Notes: generated by a model from the letters alone, not told the origin. A DNA stretch of 64,000 bases from Cupriavidus necator A5-1 (GCF_000744095.1 NZ_JQLI01000001.1:1-64000), one strand, 5' to 3'. Shown: positions 43,080 through 52,458, counted from the stretch's first letter. A program made the numbers and translations.

Positions 43080-43604
43080 ATGGATTGGCAGGCCTTCCTG
43101 GAAGGGTCGATCGCGTTCTGCAAGGCGCTCGTTTCGCTACTGACGTCGGGGGCGTGCGTTCTCGGCGCGACGTGGATCGCTTTCAGCGGCCTGCGCAAGC
43201 TCGTCGCGGCTAGCAAGGGCCATCGTCAAGGACAGCCAACGATCGGTCCGGTAGCTATCAATTTCCTGATCGCAGCGCTACTCGCTCAGCTTGCCACGGT
43301 GGCGGGCAATGCCGTCGAGTTGTTGTTCGGCACTGGCATATCGGATCCGCGCGAGGCGCTCTCGTATATGCCCAGTCAAGTTGCCGGCAACGAAACCCTC
43401 ATGTTTGTGGTGAGCGTCGCGGTCTACTGGTTGGCAGCGCTTGGGTGGGCTGCTGTGTTTCGTGGACTACTGCTTTGGAACTCTCTCAGTGAGGGTGCGT
43501 CGGCCGGCGGCAGGGACCTTGGTTGGCGCGGGTTCTGGCATGTGCTTGGCGGGGCCTGTCTCATCAACATTGGAGGTCTGGCTGGCAGCTGGTTCGGAGG
43601 TTAA
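43080..43604 (+). CDS. traQ: TraQ-like (IcmC/DotE type) membrane protein
   Basis: 174 residues with four membrane segments (ALVSLLTSGACVLGATWIAF; PVAINFLIAALLAQLATVAG; ETLMFVVSVAVYWLAALGWA; HVLGGACLINIGGLAGSWFG). This pattern and its place between the DotF and IcmD homologues fit IcmC/DotE and TraQ, inner-membrane parts of type IVB systems. Confidence 0.75.
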   Translation: MDWQAFLEGSIAFCKALVSLLTSGACVLGATWIAFSGLRKLVAASKGHRQGQPTIGPVAINFLIAALLAQLATVAGNAVELLFGTGISDPREALSYMPSQVAGNETLMFVVSVAVYWLAALGWAAVFRGLLLWNSLSEGASAGGRDLGWRGFWHVLGGACLINIGGLAGSWFGG

Positions 43605-43697
43605 GCCGAAGTGGTGTACCCAACGTCGCTTCGCATCTTGGGTGGGAAAGTCCGCCGCGTCCGGATGGAAATCTTTGGTGATTAATAGGGGAAAAAC

Positions 43698-44102
43698 ATG
43701 AAAGGTATCAAACACAAAGCGAGCCGCCTGGGTGCCAAGACCTGGTCGGCATGGAAAGGTGCGTTCGCCCGGGTGACTGTGGCGCTGATGGGCGTGAATG
43801 CGTCGAAGGCGGCGTACGCCGCTGGTGGTATTACGGGCATGCTCGGCAACATCGACTCCACAGCCAAGGCGTCTGTGACCACGCTGGTGAACATTGCGAT
43901 GGTGATGGGCGTGGCCGGCGTCCTGTACGGCCTTAAGCTGATCAAGGACAGGAGCAATGAACGGGAGAACGTGAAGATCAGCCAAATCCTGTTCTCCCTC
44001 GGCGGCGGTGCAGGTCTGATTGTGATCTGGTTCGTGATCACGATGCTGGTTGAGACCACGGGCGGTAGCTCCAGCGACATCGGTCGTCAGCAGAGCTTCT
44101 AA
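43698..44102 (+). CDS. traR: TraR-like (IcmD/DotP type) membrane protein
   Basis: 134 residues; ATG 43698 behind AGGGGAAA. A basic N-terminus and a hydrophobic stretch are followed by AAGGITGMLGNIDSTAKASV, TTLVNIAMVMGVAGVLYGLK and ILFSLGGGAGLIVIWFVITM, two clear membrane helices. IcmD and TraR have this length and arrangement. Confidence 0.78.
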   Translation: MKGIKHKASRLGAKTWSAWKGAFARVTVALMGVNASKAAYAAGGITGMLGNIDSTAKASVTTLVNIAMVMGVAGVLYGLKLIKDRSNERENVKISQILFSLGGGAGLIVIWFVITMLVETTGGSSSDIGRQQSF

Positions 44103-44233
44103 GGACAGAGTTACCAGAGCCTACCTGGGAGTTCGATGCCCCAATCATCGAGCTCGACCCCTCCCAACCTGGCCGGGCAGGGTGTTAGGCACCCGGCACC
44201 CCTTCGATCTCTCTCATGCGTACGGAGGAGCTC

Positions 44234-44938
44234 GTGAACGCTCTACTTGTCGGCATCAAGCGTCGACTACAAACGGCAGGCGCCAAGAGCCCTGACGCTG
44301 CAATTGCGCTCGCGGAGGATAAAGCGATCGCAGCGGAAAACTTCACCTGCACGGTGTGTGGATTTCGCAGCAAGTCCACGACCGAGGCACTTCACCTCAA
44401 CGGAAATCACGACGATATCAGCGCACGCAATCTGGCCGGGGTTTGCGCGCTCTGTCACCCATACCAGCATGTGGGCGAACGCACACCAGCGGCGCGGTCG
44501 CAGGGGGAGAAGATTGCCCCGCAGACCCGCCTAATGCGCGTGCCATCAGTAGCCGAGGGTGGCATTTCTGCCGGCGACCTCAACCATCTCTATCGAGCGA
44601 TCGCGTGTGCGCTTAACGACCAGCGCGAGCGAGATCAGGCCTTGAAAGTCCTGCAGGTAGTCAACGAAGCCACTGTATTCGCCAAGGCCAGTTGGGGGTC
44701 CGCTTCCCCGCGGGACTTCCACGCTGCCATGCTGGCGCTTTCCGATGGGGAGTACGCGCATCGGGGCGAGGCGGTGGAGGACCTGCGCCTGGCATTCCAC
44801 GAGCACTTGCTCACCGCCATCGGAAGCAAGCTCCAGGGAGAGCATAGCGGCCTTCCCGTATCCAGCTGGACGGAGCTGTCCTCACGGACACTGATTAAGC
44901 TCGATACGCACGCCGTCGGCGAGAAGGAGAACCTATGA
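44234..44938 (+). CDS. TraT-position IcmJ/DotN-like zinc protein
   Basis: About 234 residues. GTG 44234 is chosen because GGAGG ends five bases before it; ATG 44216 lacks a ribosome site. The N-terminal domain has zinc-finger/HNH-like pairs: FTCTVCGF, LHLNGNHDDISARNL and GVCALCHPYQH, as in IcmJ/DotN, a soluble zinc-binding component of the Dot coupling complex. The rest is helical. It is overlapped at its end by the next gene. Confidence 0.75.
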   Translation: MNALLVGIKRRLQTAGAKSPDAAIALAEDKAIAAENFTCTVCGFRSKSTTEALHLNGNHDDISARNLAGVCALCHPYQHVGERTPAARSQGEKIAPQTRLMRVPSVAEGGISAGDLNHLYRAIACALNDQRERDQALKVLQVVNEATVFAKASWGSASPRDFHAAMLALSDGEYAHRGEAVEDLRLAFHEHLLTAIGSKLQGEHSGLPVSSWTELSSRTLIKLDTHAVGEKENL

Positions 44939-46239
44939 TGGCGCTTGCGGCAAGGCCGTCGCTGGCAATCCATGCGCCGATCCAAAGGACAACTGCTTGT
45001 GGTCTGGTGATCTTCGACGACCCGCAGGAGCGTGGTGCGGGAACCGCATATCTCCCTGATGCATTGCCGCAGCGGATCCGGTCGATGAACGACCTTCGCT
45101 CGGACATGATCTGGGTGGCGAACGTGCCCGATCGGGGTATCTCTCGTACCCATCCTGGGCTGCGGGCAAGCGACTATTTTGGCGCCAGCATCTCGGACAT
45201 TGCCTACGATCTTGGACTGGCCTATTCCCGCGGCTACCCACTAAACGCGCAAGAGGGAGTGGCAATCGCGACAATCATGTCCAGGGCGGTGGTCGTCGCG
45301 TCGAGGGTGTACGGCTGGGACTTGGATGGCGGTGCGGCGCCTTTAGGTGGCGAGACTCTCTTCGAAAATATTGCCATGGCGATGCGCATGGAGCCACCGC
45401 ACAAGGCATCAGGCGACTCGATTGGCAGCCGACTCGGCCACGCCTGCCAGGATCGCTCCGCTCCGAATTGGCCGTTCGAGCCGCTCGAGAGGCTAGTACC
45501 GGTGACGTTGCGGTTCAACCGCCTGGCGTATGCCAGGCAACTACTGGCTCAACTAGTTCCGGCAGGGGCGGACTGGGTAGAGGTCGGGCAAGGTCAGCGA
45601 ATTGACAGGGCGCCAACACTTGTGAACCTTGCTATCGACTGGAGTGAAACGGCGCCGGATGTGGTCGCACTTGCTGCATTCGGCCAGACGGGGAAGAGGA
45701 AGCAACAACTCCGCCTCTGGGCGTGTGGGCCGGAGCTGGACTGGCTGGGACCACTCTGCCGCGCACATGTTCACGCTGCGCTGATAAATGAGAGAGGCTA
45801 CTCTCTCTTGGCGGCACCATTGCAGATGCCGGTACCCCTCGCGGTTCGCTCCCAACTGACCATGTCTTACTCCGCTGGTCTGGTGGGTAAAGCACATCTG
45901 GATGCCGTCCTATCCGCCGAGTGCTATCAAGGGAGTAAAGGGCGGTTTGCGTCGGCCACCGGCGCATGGCTGCGGGCCTATGACCGGGGATTCATGTTTG
46001 GGGTCGCCTGTCGCGCTCATGCAGCCGGGTTCCTCGTCAGGCGCTACGGCGACGGAGAGATTGGCCTACGCGTCCGTGAGGACCAGCTCCAGGCTCTATT
46101 GAAGTTCAAGCGTGACCTTGGGTTTATGTATCCCGCAATTGAATCGCTGGTGCCTGGAGTCTCGCCTTGCGAAGAAGGAGAGGGCGGTTGGGGTACCGTG
46201 ACGACGTCGGAAAGCTATGGTGTGGAAGGTGGGAGTTGA
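44935..46239 (+). CDS. Hypothetical protein in the tra block, 434 aa
   Basis: Unrecognised. It starts at ATG 44935 overlapping the stop of the IcmJ-like gene. It is soluble, without signal or membrane segments. Stretches such as ISDIAYDLGLAYSRGYPLNA, TLFENIAMAMRM and AWLRAYDRGFMFGVACRAHA suggest a mostly helical protein. It lies between the IcmJ and DotO homologues, where R64 has no gene of this size, and may be a lineage-specific cytoplasmic factor of the secretion ATPase complex. Confidence 0.75.
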   Translation: MMALAARPSLAIHAPIQRTTACGLVIFDDPQERGAGTAYLPDALPQRIRSMNDLRSDMIWVANVPDRGISRTHPGLRASDYFGASISDIAYDLGLAYSRGYPLNAQEGVAIATIMSRAVVVASRVYGWDLDGGAAPLGGETLFENIAMAMRMEPPHKASGDSIGSRLGHACQDRSAPNWPFEPLERLVPVTLRFNRLAYARQLLAQLVPAGADWVEVGQGQRIDRAPTLVNLAIDWSETAPDVVALAAFGQTGKRKQQLRLWACGPELDWLGPLCRAHVHAALINERGYSLLAAPLQMPVPLAVRSQLTMSYSAGLVGKAHLDAVLSAECYQGSKGRFASATGAWLRAYDRGFMFGVACRAHAAGFLVRRYGDGEIGLRVREDQLQALLKFKRDLGFMYPAIESLVPGVSPCEEGEGGWGTVTTSESYGVEGGS

Positions 46240-46240
46240 C

Positions 46241-46588
46241 ATGGAAAACGAACTGATTACGACAGGCCGATATCCGGACTTCTTCGAGCCTTTCTCCGGG
46301 CCGGATGCCGCGTTCATGCCTTTGCTGGACCGTGGTGGGCTGCAAATGATCGTGGAACTTGACGATCTCGCAATGGACGGGGCGAGGCAGTCGGCGGTGC
46401 GTGCAACCATGCTCTACCAGAAGTACGCGCAGAGCGACAAACGGCGAGAGGGCACACGCGCCCTGATGGCGATCTTCGCCGAACAGCTGCAGGTCGATGT
46501 CGCGGCGGGCCAAGCCGCCCCCTTGATCCCGACGATGAACCAGGTGCAGCCGCCGTCTGCAGACCGCACGCGTGAGACTGGCGCCTGA
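46241..46588 (+). CDS. Hypothetical small protein in the tra block, 115 aa
   Basis: Unrecognised. ATG 46241 follows GGGAG and lies one base after the preceding stop. The protein is acidic with LITTGRYPDFFEPFSGPDAA, GGLQMIVELDDLAMDGARQS and a helix QKYAQSDKRREGTRALMAIF. Its 3' end overlaps the DotO-like gene if that gene begins at GTG 46572. Confidence 0.7.
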   Translation: MENELITTGRYPDFFEPFSGPDAAFMPLLDRGGLQMIVELDDLAMDGARQSAVRATMLYQKYAQSDKRREGTRALMAIFAEQLQVDVAAGQAAPLIPTMNQVQPPSADRTRETGA

Positions 46589-49500
46589 GATAGACCGATA
46601 CCGAATTCTCGACATGATTTCTACCTACATTGTGATCGCTGTGGTCGTATTGGCCATCATGGCACTGGCGATCGTGAACAAAGGCGCCCTGGAGCGCTCC
46701 CTGTATTACCTTTCCGGCTTCTTCCTCGGCGGAGATATCCAGTCGCGGGTTGCCCTGATCTCACCTGTTGGCCCGAACACCTTCATCACGTCGACCGGCG
46801 ACCTGGTGTCCTACTTTCGCATCCGGGGCGCCAAGCGACATATCGGTCCGGACGACTTTGACAGGCTCGCCGATCGCCTTGGGCACCAGCTCCGTACGAT
46901 TCTTGGCGATGGAACTGGGCGCCAGCACAGTGTCGCGTTTGGTTACCTCTCAGCCACGCATGGGACGAAGCGGGTGATCACTGAGGCGCTCAACTCATCT
47001 ATCAATACGGCATCCCGGCTCGGTGCAGGCGACCATGCCCGGGAATGGTTTAGGCAGCGAATCCAACTGCTCAGCACCGTGGCGAGCGATGAGACCATCT
47101 TAATGGCCGCCTTTACCTTGCGAGGTGGCCTCGCGCAAAAGGAGGCTGAGCGCGCCACAGTTGCCGCTGCTGACCAGGTCTCGGCCGCGGCGAAGGCAAA
47201 TGCCGTCGGTGGCGGCAACGCCGACTTCTCTCAGTCCGTTGTTCCAGTCGCCGGGCTGCTCGAGGCGCGGCACGACGCCATGCTCAAGAGTTTGCAGCAC
47301 AACTTCGAGAACCAGGAGGCAGGCCTGGGCCTGATGATCGACAAGCTTGACTGCGCGGAGGCCGGCGCCGCCTTGGGGCGCTATGTCAACGGCAGCGACC
47401 TGCCTGGCAGTTGGCGGCCGGATCTCTTCGGATTCAGGGCACCGACCGCGTCGGCACTTCAGCGCAAGGGGGATATTGCCCATGCCATGCCGGCACCGTT
47501 GGCGCGCCAGCTTTTCAGCGAGCCGACCACCGAGGTCTATGATGACTTTGAACTCTGCCGCAGGGCGGGATTCTGGTATGGCGCCATCAAAATGGACGTG
47601 TGTCCGCATGACGATCCCGCACCCAGCTTCTCGACCCTGATGGAGCGGATCGGCAAGGAGTTTCCAGTTGCCTTGTCGTTCGAGATCAGCCCCAATGGCC
47701 TGGAGTTCAAGAAGCTCGACCAGATGTTCGCCGGATTCTTCGGTGGGTTTGGCACCCACAATCGGGCGCTGCGAGATGCCTGGAACTCGCTCAAAGCGAT
47801 GCGGGACCGCGGCATGTACATCGCGGCAATCCGGGTTGTCTGCTCGACCTGGGCGCGCAGCAAGGAGGAAACCTGCGACCAGCTGGCCAAGGTGAAAATG
47901 GACATCCAGAACTGGGGTGGCTCAACTGCGAGCAACGAGTCTGGAGATCCGACTTCGCTGCATGTGGCAGCCGCTCCTGGCCTGGGACGCGGAAGCCCGG
48001 CTCCTTTCCTGCCCGGTCCGATCGGGACCTTTGCGCGCATGCTGCCGGTGTTCCGACCTGCTTCTCCGTGGACAGAGGGGCAGCTTCTGTTGCGCACACG
48101 CGAGGGCAAGCCCTATCCGGTTGGGTTTGGGACCACAATCCAGGCTTTCTGGGGCACGCTGATCTTTGCGCCGCCCGGACGCGGCAAATCGTTCCTCATG
48201 AACGTCATCAACGCCGGCCTGGCCTTCTCGCCGGGTTTGTCCGAGCTGCCGTACATGACCATTATCGACAATGGCATGTCCTCGGCTGCCCTGGTAGAGA
48301 CTCTCCGTGCGATGCTTCCTGCAAGCAAACGCCACCAGGCAGTGTCAATCCGCCTGCGCAACACGCCGGATTTCGCCATCAACATGTTTGACACCCAGCT
48401 CGGGGCGGAACGGCCAACCGAGCGTGAGCGGGATTTCCAGATCGCGATGGTGCTTGCCATCTGCCCAGGCATGGGCGAAGAGGGCAGTCGGTATGTGGGT
48501 GCTGTCATTGATGCTGCATACGGCGACGTCGACCGCTCGAGCATCAACGCGAAGCGCTGGCAGTATGCGCTCGACCCGGAGATCTCAGAACGCCTCGTCG
48601 CTGCTGGGTTCTCAATTGACGAGAATCGCCTCCCGCGAGTTTGGGAGGTCGTCGACAAGCTCTTTGATTTGGGCGAGGTCCACGCAGCTACCACCGCCCA
48701 GCGGTTTGCCGTCCCCACTCTCGAGTCGCTCGTGGCCGCGGCCCGGATGAAATCGGTACAGGACCTTTACGCCAAGACGCCTGCAAAGTCAGGTGAACTG
48801 ATCACCGACGTATTCACCCGATCGATCTCCACGGCGATGCGCGAGTATGCGCTTTTCTCGACCACTACGCGTTTCGACCTGGGTGACGCACGTATCGTGG
48901 CCATTGACCTGGAAGAGGTGGTCGCCTCGTCGGTCTCCGAGGAGAGCAAGCGGCGCGCGGAGATGATGATCCTGTTCGCACGGCAGCTCGGCGCGAAGAA
49001 CTACTTCCTCAAGTGGGAGGAAGTCGACCCGCTGATGCCCGAGCGGTACAAGGCCTACCAAGCGCGACGGGTCAAGATCATGTGGGAGACATTGAAGTTC
49101 CTGGAATACGACGAGTTCCACATGGCGTCTGGGAAGGAGGCAGTCATGTCGCTCGTCGTCGAGGACTTCCGGGTCGGCCGCAAGTACAACGTGGTTCCTT
49201 TACTGTCGTCACAAATGTTGCAGGACTTTCCGAAGCCGCTGCGCGACAACGCTACTAACTTTTTCATCCTAGGTGTGGGCTCGGAGGAGGCTTCCCATGA
49301 GGTGGCCAAGGTCTTTGGTCTGAGCGAATCCGAGCGTCGGATCATCACCAACGACTGCCTGGGCCCGACCGAGAAGGGTGCTCCGCTCTTTGGCCTCTTC
49401 AAGACCGCCGAGCGAGGTGACGTCTCGCAGCTGCTCTATAACAGCGCCTCCAGTCTGGAGCGGTGGGCTTTTAATTCATCGGCGCTGGACGTCGGTGTTC

Positions 49501-49730
49501 GACGGGCTGTGGTTGAAAGGCTCGGTGGCGATTCCTGGCGTGGGCTTGTAGAGCTGGCAAAGGCGTTTCCCTCGGGGACTGCCCGACATGCAATCCAGGA
49601 GGCCCGGATGAACATGCGAGCCGACGAGCAGGCGGACGAGAACGGCATCGTAGCCACCGTGGCGCGCAAGATGGTCGACCGCCTGTTGAGCGAGAAGGCG
49701 TGCTGTCGAGAGGCCCTTGCGGAAGACTAA
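46572..49730 (+). CDS. traU: TraU/DotO-IcmB-like secretion ATPase (VirB4-type)
   Basis: Up to 1052 residues. A membrane helix at the start (ISTYIVIAVVVLAIMALAI), then DIQSRVALISPVGPNTFITS and the VirB4/DotO core: Walker A APPGRGKSFLMNV, PYMTIIDNGMSSAALVETL, Walker B-like KFLEYDEFHMASG, and VPLLSSQMLQDFPKPLRDNA. DotO is the major cytoplasmic ATPase, stacking under DotB. Start is uncertain between GTG 46572 and ATG 46614; the membrane helix begins right after the latter. No transfer gene follows on this strand; the next gene is an AbiE module. Confidence 0.9.
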   Translation: MRLAPEIDRYRILDMISTYIVIAVVVLAIMALAIVNKGALERSLYYLSGFFLGGDIQSRVALISPVGPNTFITSTGDLVSYFRIRGAKRHIGPDDFDRLADRLGHQLRTILGDGTGRQHSVAFGYLSATHGTKRVITEALNSSINTASRLGAGDHAREWFRQRIQLLSTVASDETILMAAFTLRGGLAQKEAERATVAAADQVSAAAKANAVGGGNADFSQSVVPVAGLLEARHDAMLKSLQHNFENQEAGLGLMIDKLDCAEAGAALGRYVNGSDLPGSWRPDLFGFRAPTASALQRKGDIAHAMPAPLARQLFSEPTTEVYDDFELCRRAGFWYGAIKMDVCPHDDPAPSFSTLMERIGKEFPVALSFEISPNGLEFKKLDQMFAGFFGGFGTHNRALRDAWNSLKAMRDRGMYIAAIRVVCSTWARSKEETCDQLAKVKMDIQNWGGSTASNESGDPTSLHVAAAPGLGRGSPAPFLPGPIGTFARMLPVFRPASPWTEGQLLLRTREGKPYPVGFGTTIQAFWGTLIFAPPGRGKSFLMNVINAGLAFSPGLSELPYMTIIDNGMSSAALVETLRAMLPASKRHQAVSIRLRNTPDFAINMFDTQLGAERPTERERDFQIAMVLAICPGMGEEGSRYVGAVIDAAYGDVDRSSINAKRWQYALDPEISERLVAAGFSIDENRLPRVWEVVDKLFDLGEVHAATTAQRFAVPTLESLVAAARMKSVQDLYAKTPAKSGELITDVFTRSISTAMREYALFSTTTRFDLGDARIVAIDLEEVVASSVSEESKRRAEMMILFARQLGAKNYFLKWEEVDPLMPERYKAYQARRVKIMWETLKFLEYDEFHMASGKEAVMSLVVEDFRVGRKYNVVPLLSSQMLQDFPKPLRDNATNFFILGVGSEEASHEVAKVFGLSESERRIITNDCLGPTEKGAPLFGLFKTAERGDVSQLLYNSASSLERWAFNSSALDVGVRRAVVERLGGDSWRGLVELAKAFPSGTARHAIQEARMNMRADEQADENGIVATVARKMVDRLLSEKACCREALAED

Positions 49731-49902
49731 ATAGGACACGTAATACCGTATCGTAGTGGCCAATTTACTTCGAAGGCGCGCAGCCTCTGATCCATGTAAG
49801 CCGGATGTGTGACCCTAATTTTCTGAGATTGAACCGCTTTCATGCTTGAAAGTTGACTGGCGTCCCCGAGAAAGTGGCGGATAAGTTCCGGTAAACCGTA
49901 TC

Positions 49903-49935
49903 TTGTTTGGTAGATTTCCGGGAGTGCCTTATAAT
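49903..49935 (+). promoter_or_regulatory. Putative promoter of the abiE operon
   Basis: TATAAT at 49930-49935 is followed by TCGCC, so the context TATAATTCGCC again resembles the motif at 5268. TTGTTT (49903-49908) or TTTGGT (49906-49911) are the nearest -35 candidates. A CCCCCGGGGG palindrome lies downstream (about 49976-49985), before ATG 50008. The rest of the 277-base gap shows nothing else. Confidence 0.4.
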
Positions 49936-50007
49936 TCGCCAGAAAGTGGTGAGCTAAACGTTACCCGGGCGAACTCCCCCGGGGGATGTCGGAAAAGAGA
50001 CACTTGA

Positions 50008-50961
50008 ATGGCACCGTCCCGTAAGGCCCTTGATCCACAGACAGAACGCGAAGTGGCCAGCCTGGCGCACTTCTTGACCCTGAACGCTCTGTCGCAGAGC
50101 GCGGACTTCGATCGCCATTCCCTTACGTTCCAGGGGGGGACGTCTCTAGCCTTGGCTTGGGCCTCCCCTCGTTTCTCGGAGGATCTGGACTTCATCGCCG
50201 GCAACGTCAGGCCCGAGCAGCTGTCCGAAGCAATGCACCTCGTCGCCCGCGAGGTCCAGCACGCAATTGTTCCCTTCTATCCAGGTGCCAAGGTCGACTT
50301 GGCCGACAAGAGCGGAAAGGGCAAGCAGCTCGCCATGTTCCAGATTGGTATCACCCTGCCCGACGTGGTCGGCAAGGTGAAGGTGAAGACCGAGTTCTGG
50401 CAGGTGCCACCTGACAAGGCAGCGCATTACGAAGGTGTACACCGGACTCTAGCCCCGAGCGGAGGCGCGACTCTTTATACGACGGTCCGTCCCATCTTCA
50501 ATGTTGCGACACCTAAGCAGATCCTTTTTGACAAGCTCAATGCCATCGCGCACAGGGGGCGACTGAAGCCAAGGGATGTGTTCGACGTCTGGTTCCTCAC
50601 CACGCAACTGCGCGATGGGTCTGCTGAAACGGGGCAGGCATTCAATGCTGACAAGGTGTTTGGCGACGTGCCGGAGTTCCTTGCTTGGATGGACAACACC
50701 GCGGCGCTCTACAATCAGACAGCCTTTGACGCGATCACGGGTCTGCAGGACTTGGTGGAGAAGCCGAACGAGGAGTTGATGGCCAGCATGGAAGTGGGGC
50801 TGAAACCTTGGATCGCCCCGGCGATGTGGAATGCAATGTGGCCACAGACCGTGCAGGAGATGGTGGATGTCACCAAGCTCCATTGCTCGCGAGCGGTCAC
50901 GATCCTGATCGAGAACGCGCCGGAGGACAAACCCGTCCGGACCTCCCCGGAGAAGCCGTGA
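50008..50961 (+). CDS. abiEii: AbiEii-family nucleotidyltransferase toxin
   Basis: 317 residues. The nucleotidyltransferase signature LTFQGGTSLALAWAS-PRFSEDLDFI (two adjoining parts) includes the G-G-T and D-L-D catalytic residues; later FDKLNAIAHRGRLKPRDVFD carries the conserved Lys and Arg/Asp of the AbiEii/AbiGii family. These toxins act in type IV toxin-antitoxin and phage-exclusion systems, adding nucleotides to tRNA or other targets. It overlaps the antitoxin gene by four bases. Here the toxin comes first, the reverse of the usual abiEi-abiEii order. Confidence 0.88.
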   Translation: MAPSRKALDPQTEREVASLAHFLTLNALSQSADFDRHSLTFQGGTSLALAWASPRFSEDLDFIAGNVRPEQLSEAMHLVAREVQHAIVPFYPGAKVDLADKSGKGKQLAMFQIGITLPDVVGKVKVKTEFWQVPPDKAAHYEGVHRTLAPSGGATLYTTVRPIFNVATPKQILFDKLNAIAHRGRLKPRDVFDVWFLTTQLRDGSAETGQAFNADKVFGDVPEFLAWMDNTAALYNQTAFDAITGLQDLVEKPNEELMASMEVGLKPWIAPAMWNAMWPQTVQEMVDVTKLHCSRAVTILIENAPEDKPVRTSPEKP

Positions 50962-51545
50962 ACTCGTTTAGGACGCTGCGCAAAATGCCGGCGGTGTTTT
51001 CGCTGCGCGACATCTCGGTACTGCTCGACAAGGACCACGCTGCCGTAAAGGCAACTGTTGCGCGATGGAAAGAGCAGGGCATGGTGCATGCCGCCGGGCC
51101 CCGCCTGGGGCTCTACTACAACCTGGTCACACATCCGAACTGGGAAGAAAATCGCGCGCACGCTATCAAGATGGCATACCCATCTGCCGTCGTCATCGGT
51201 CCAACTGTCCTGCATCGTTACGGGTGGATCACGCAGATCCCGCAGTCTGTAGCCATCGCTGTCTTGAACGATGGCAGCCACCCCTCTATGGAAGGTGTGG
51301 AAGTGTTCAAGCGGTCAATGCGGTGGTATCGAAAGTTCTCCCCCTGGGGTGAGCCTGTATACGGGCTGCCGGCGCTCACCCCGGAGAATGCGTTGCTCGA
51401 CTGCCTCGAGCACGCTGGCAAGATGTGGTGCCCCAATGCGGATGACCTTGATGAGTTCGATGTCCCGGCAGATCTGCTGGAGAAGGTCGCGGAGCACGAC
51501 GAGCAGCATGCGGTGACGTTGAAGCGTGATCAAAGGCCTTGCTGA
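50958..51545 (+). CDS. abiEi: AbiEi-family antitoxin / transcriptional regulator
   Basis: 195 residues; GTG 50958 overlaps the toxin stop. N-terminal winged-helix pattern (RKMPAVFSLRDISVLLDKDH, ATVARWKEQGMVHAAGPRLG, YYNL) and a C-terminal AbiEi domain (AVVIGPTVLHRYGWITQIPQ, GVEVFKRSMRWYRKFSPWGE, LPALTPENALLDCLEH). AbiEi proteins repress their operon and neutralise the toxin without binding it. Together with the upstream gene it forms a plasmid stabilisation module. Confidence 0.82.
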   Translation: MNSFRTLRKMPAVFSLRDISVLLDKDHAAVKATVARWKEQGMVHAAGPRLGLYYNLVTHPNWEENRAHAIKMAYPSAVVIGPTVLHRYGWITQIPQSVAIAVLNDGSHPSMEGVEVFKRSMRWYRKFSPWGEPVYGLPALTPENALLDCLEHAGKMWCPNADDLDEFDVPADLLEKVAEHDEQHAVTLKRDQRPC

Positions 51546-51658
51546 CGGCGATGGGTTAGTCTCGCCTATCGGCGATCATCATCACTCGCGTCCCGCAGGG
51601 CGGGCTTGATACTTGTGCCGCGCCGTGCCTGCCAACCGTTCTGGCGCTGCCTCGCGTT

Positions 51659-52321
51659 TCAGAACGGAAGGTCTGGCGTTGCCTGATCGGAGGCTTGCTG
51701 TGGCTTCGACTTTCGCGAAGCTCTGGGGGCGGGCTCGGTGTCCATCAGATCGGCGGGGTATAGATTGAGGAAGGTGCGCGCGACTTCTGGGTCGCTGCAG
51801 CTCAACCAGTTGTCCCACTGATCGCGATGCAGGATCACCACCGATCGCTTCTCCTTCCCTGGGGCGTGCATGCGGCGCATCAGCGGGTGGTTTTCGGCGT
51901 TCACCGTAAGCATGGTCCAGGATGTGAAGCCGTCCGGCCAGTCACGCCACAGGCCGGCGATAGCAAAGTTCTCTTGGTCACGCGCCCAGATCCGGTACCG
52001 CACCGACTTTGGCCCGGACTCGTAGTTGGGTTCGAATAGCGCGGACGCTGGGGCCAGGCAGAGCTGCCCATTTTTCCAGGCTGCCGAGAATGTTCTCTTT
52101 TCCCCAACAGTCTCCGATCGGGCATTCGTCGTGTCAAAGGGTTTGACACCGGGTGGAATCCGGGACTTCGGCATCATGCCAAAATTGCCCAGTACGGCCC
52201 GCTTCTCGCCGGCGGCATCGAGCCGCACGATCGGGGCCATATAGTCGGGCCAGGTCTCCGGCGGGTATGACTCCGCAGGTGTGAACGGCTGTCTAAAACC
52301 GGCACTAAACGGCGGCGCGGC
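51659..52321 (-). pseudogene. SRAP/YedK-like protein, 3' part cut off by IS21
   Basis: Encodes the main body of an SOS response-associated (SRAP/HMCES-type) peptidase: APPFSAGFRQPFTPAESYPP at the break, PIVRLDAAGEKRAVLGNFGM, NARSETVGEKRTFSAAWKNG with the active-site N-A-R-x-E, CLAPASALFEPNY, and AENHPLMRRMHAPGKEKRSV with the H-x-R-M-P-like loop. The catalytic Met-Cys N-terminus is missing here; the in-frame sequence meets TAA just beyond 52321. The missing start codons are found at 55650-55716, beyond the IS21 element. These proteins crosslink to abasic sites in single-stranded DNA. Confidence 0.85.
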
Positions 52322-52458
52322 TTAAAGATGCGGAGCAACTCCTGTATTGCAGGACGTCCCGAGGTCTTCTGATTTGATATTGAAGGTTGTCACCGGGCGC
52401 GTCGGAACGAGCCCGTAGGGCGAGTGCAGACGCGCCCGGTGACGGGAATTCCGCAAGG
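52322..52458. repeat. Unexplained 137-base segment with perfect 13-bp inverted repeat
   Basis: Between the broken SRAP gene and the presumed IS21 left end. CACCGGGCGCGTC (52391-52403) and GACGCGCCCGGTG (52429-52441) are perfectly complementary; the loop contains a smaller GCCC-GTA-GGGC stem. No open frame. It may be part of the IS, a hairpin left by an earlier insertion, or a small non-autonomous element. Confidence 0.55.
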
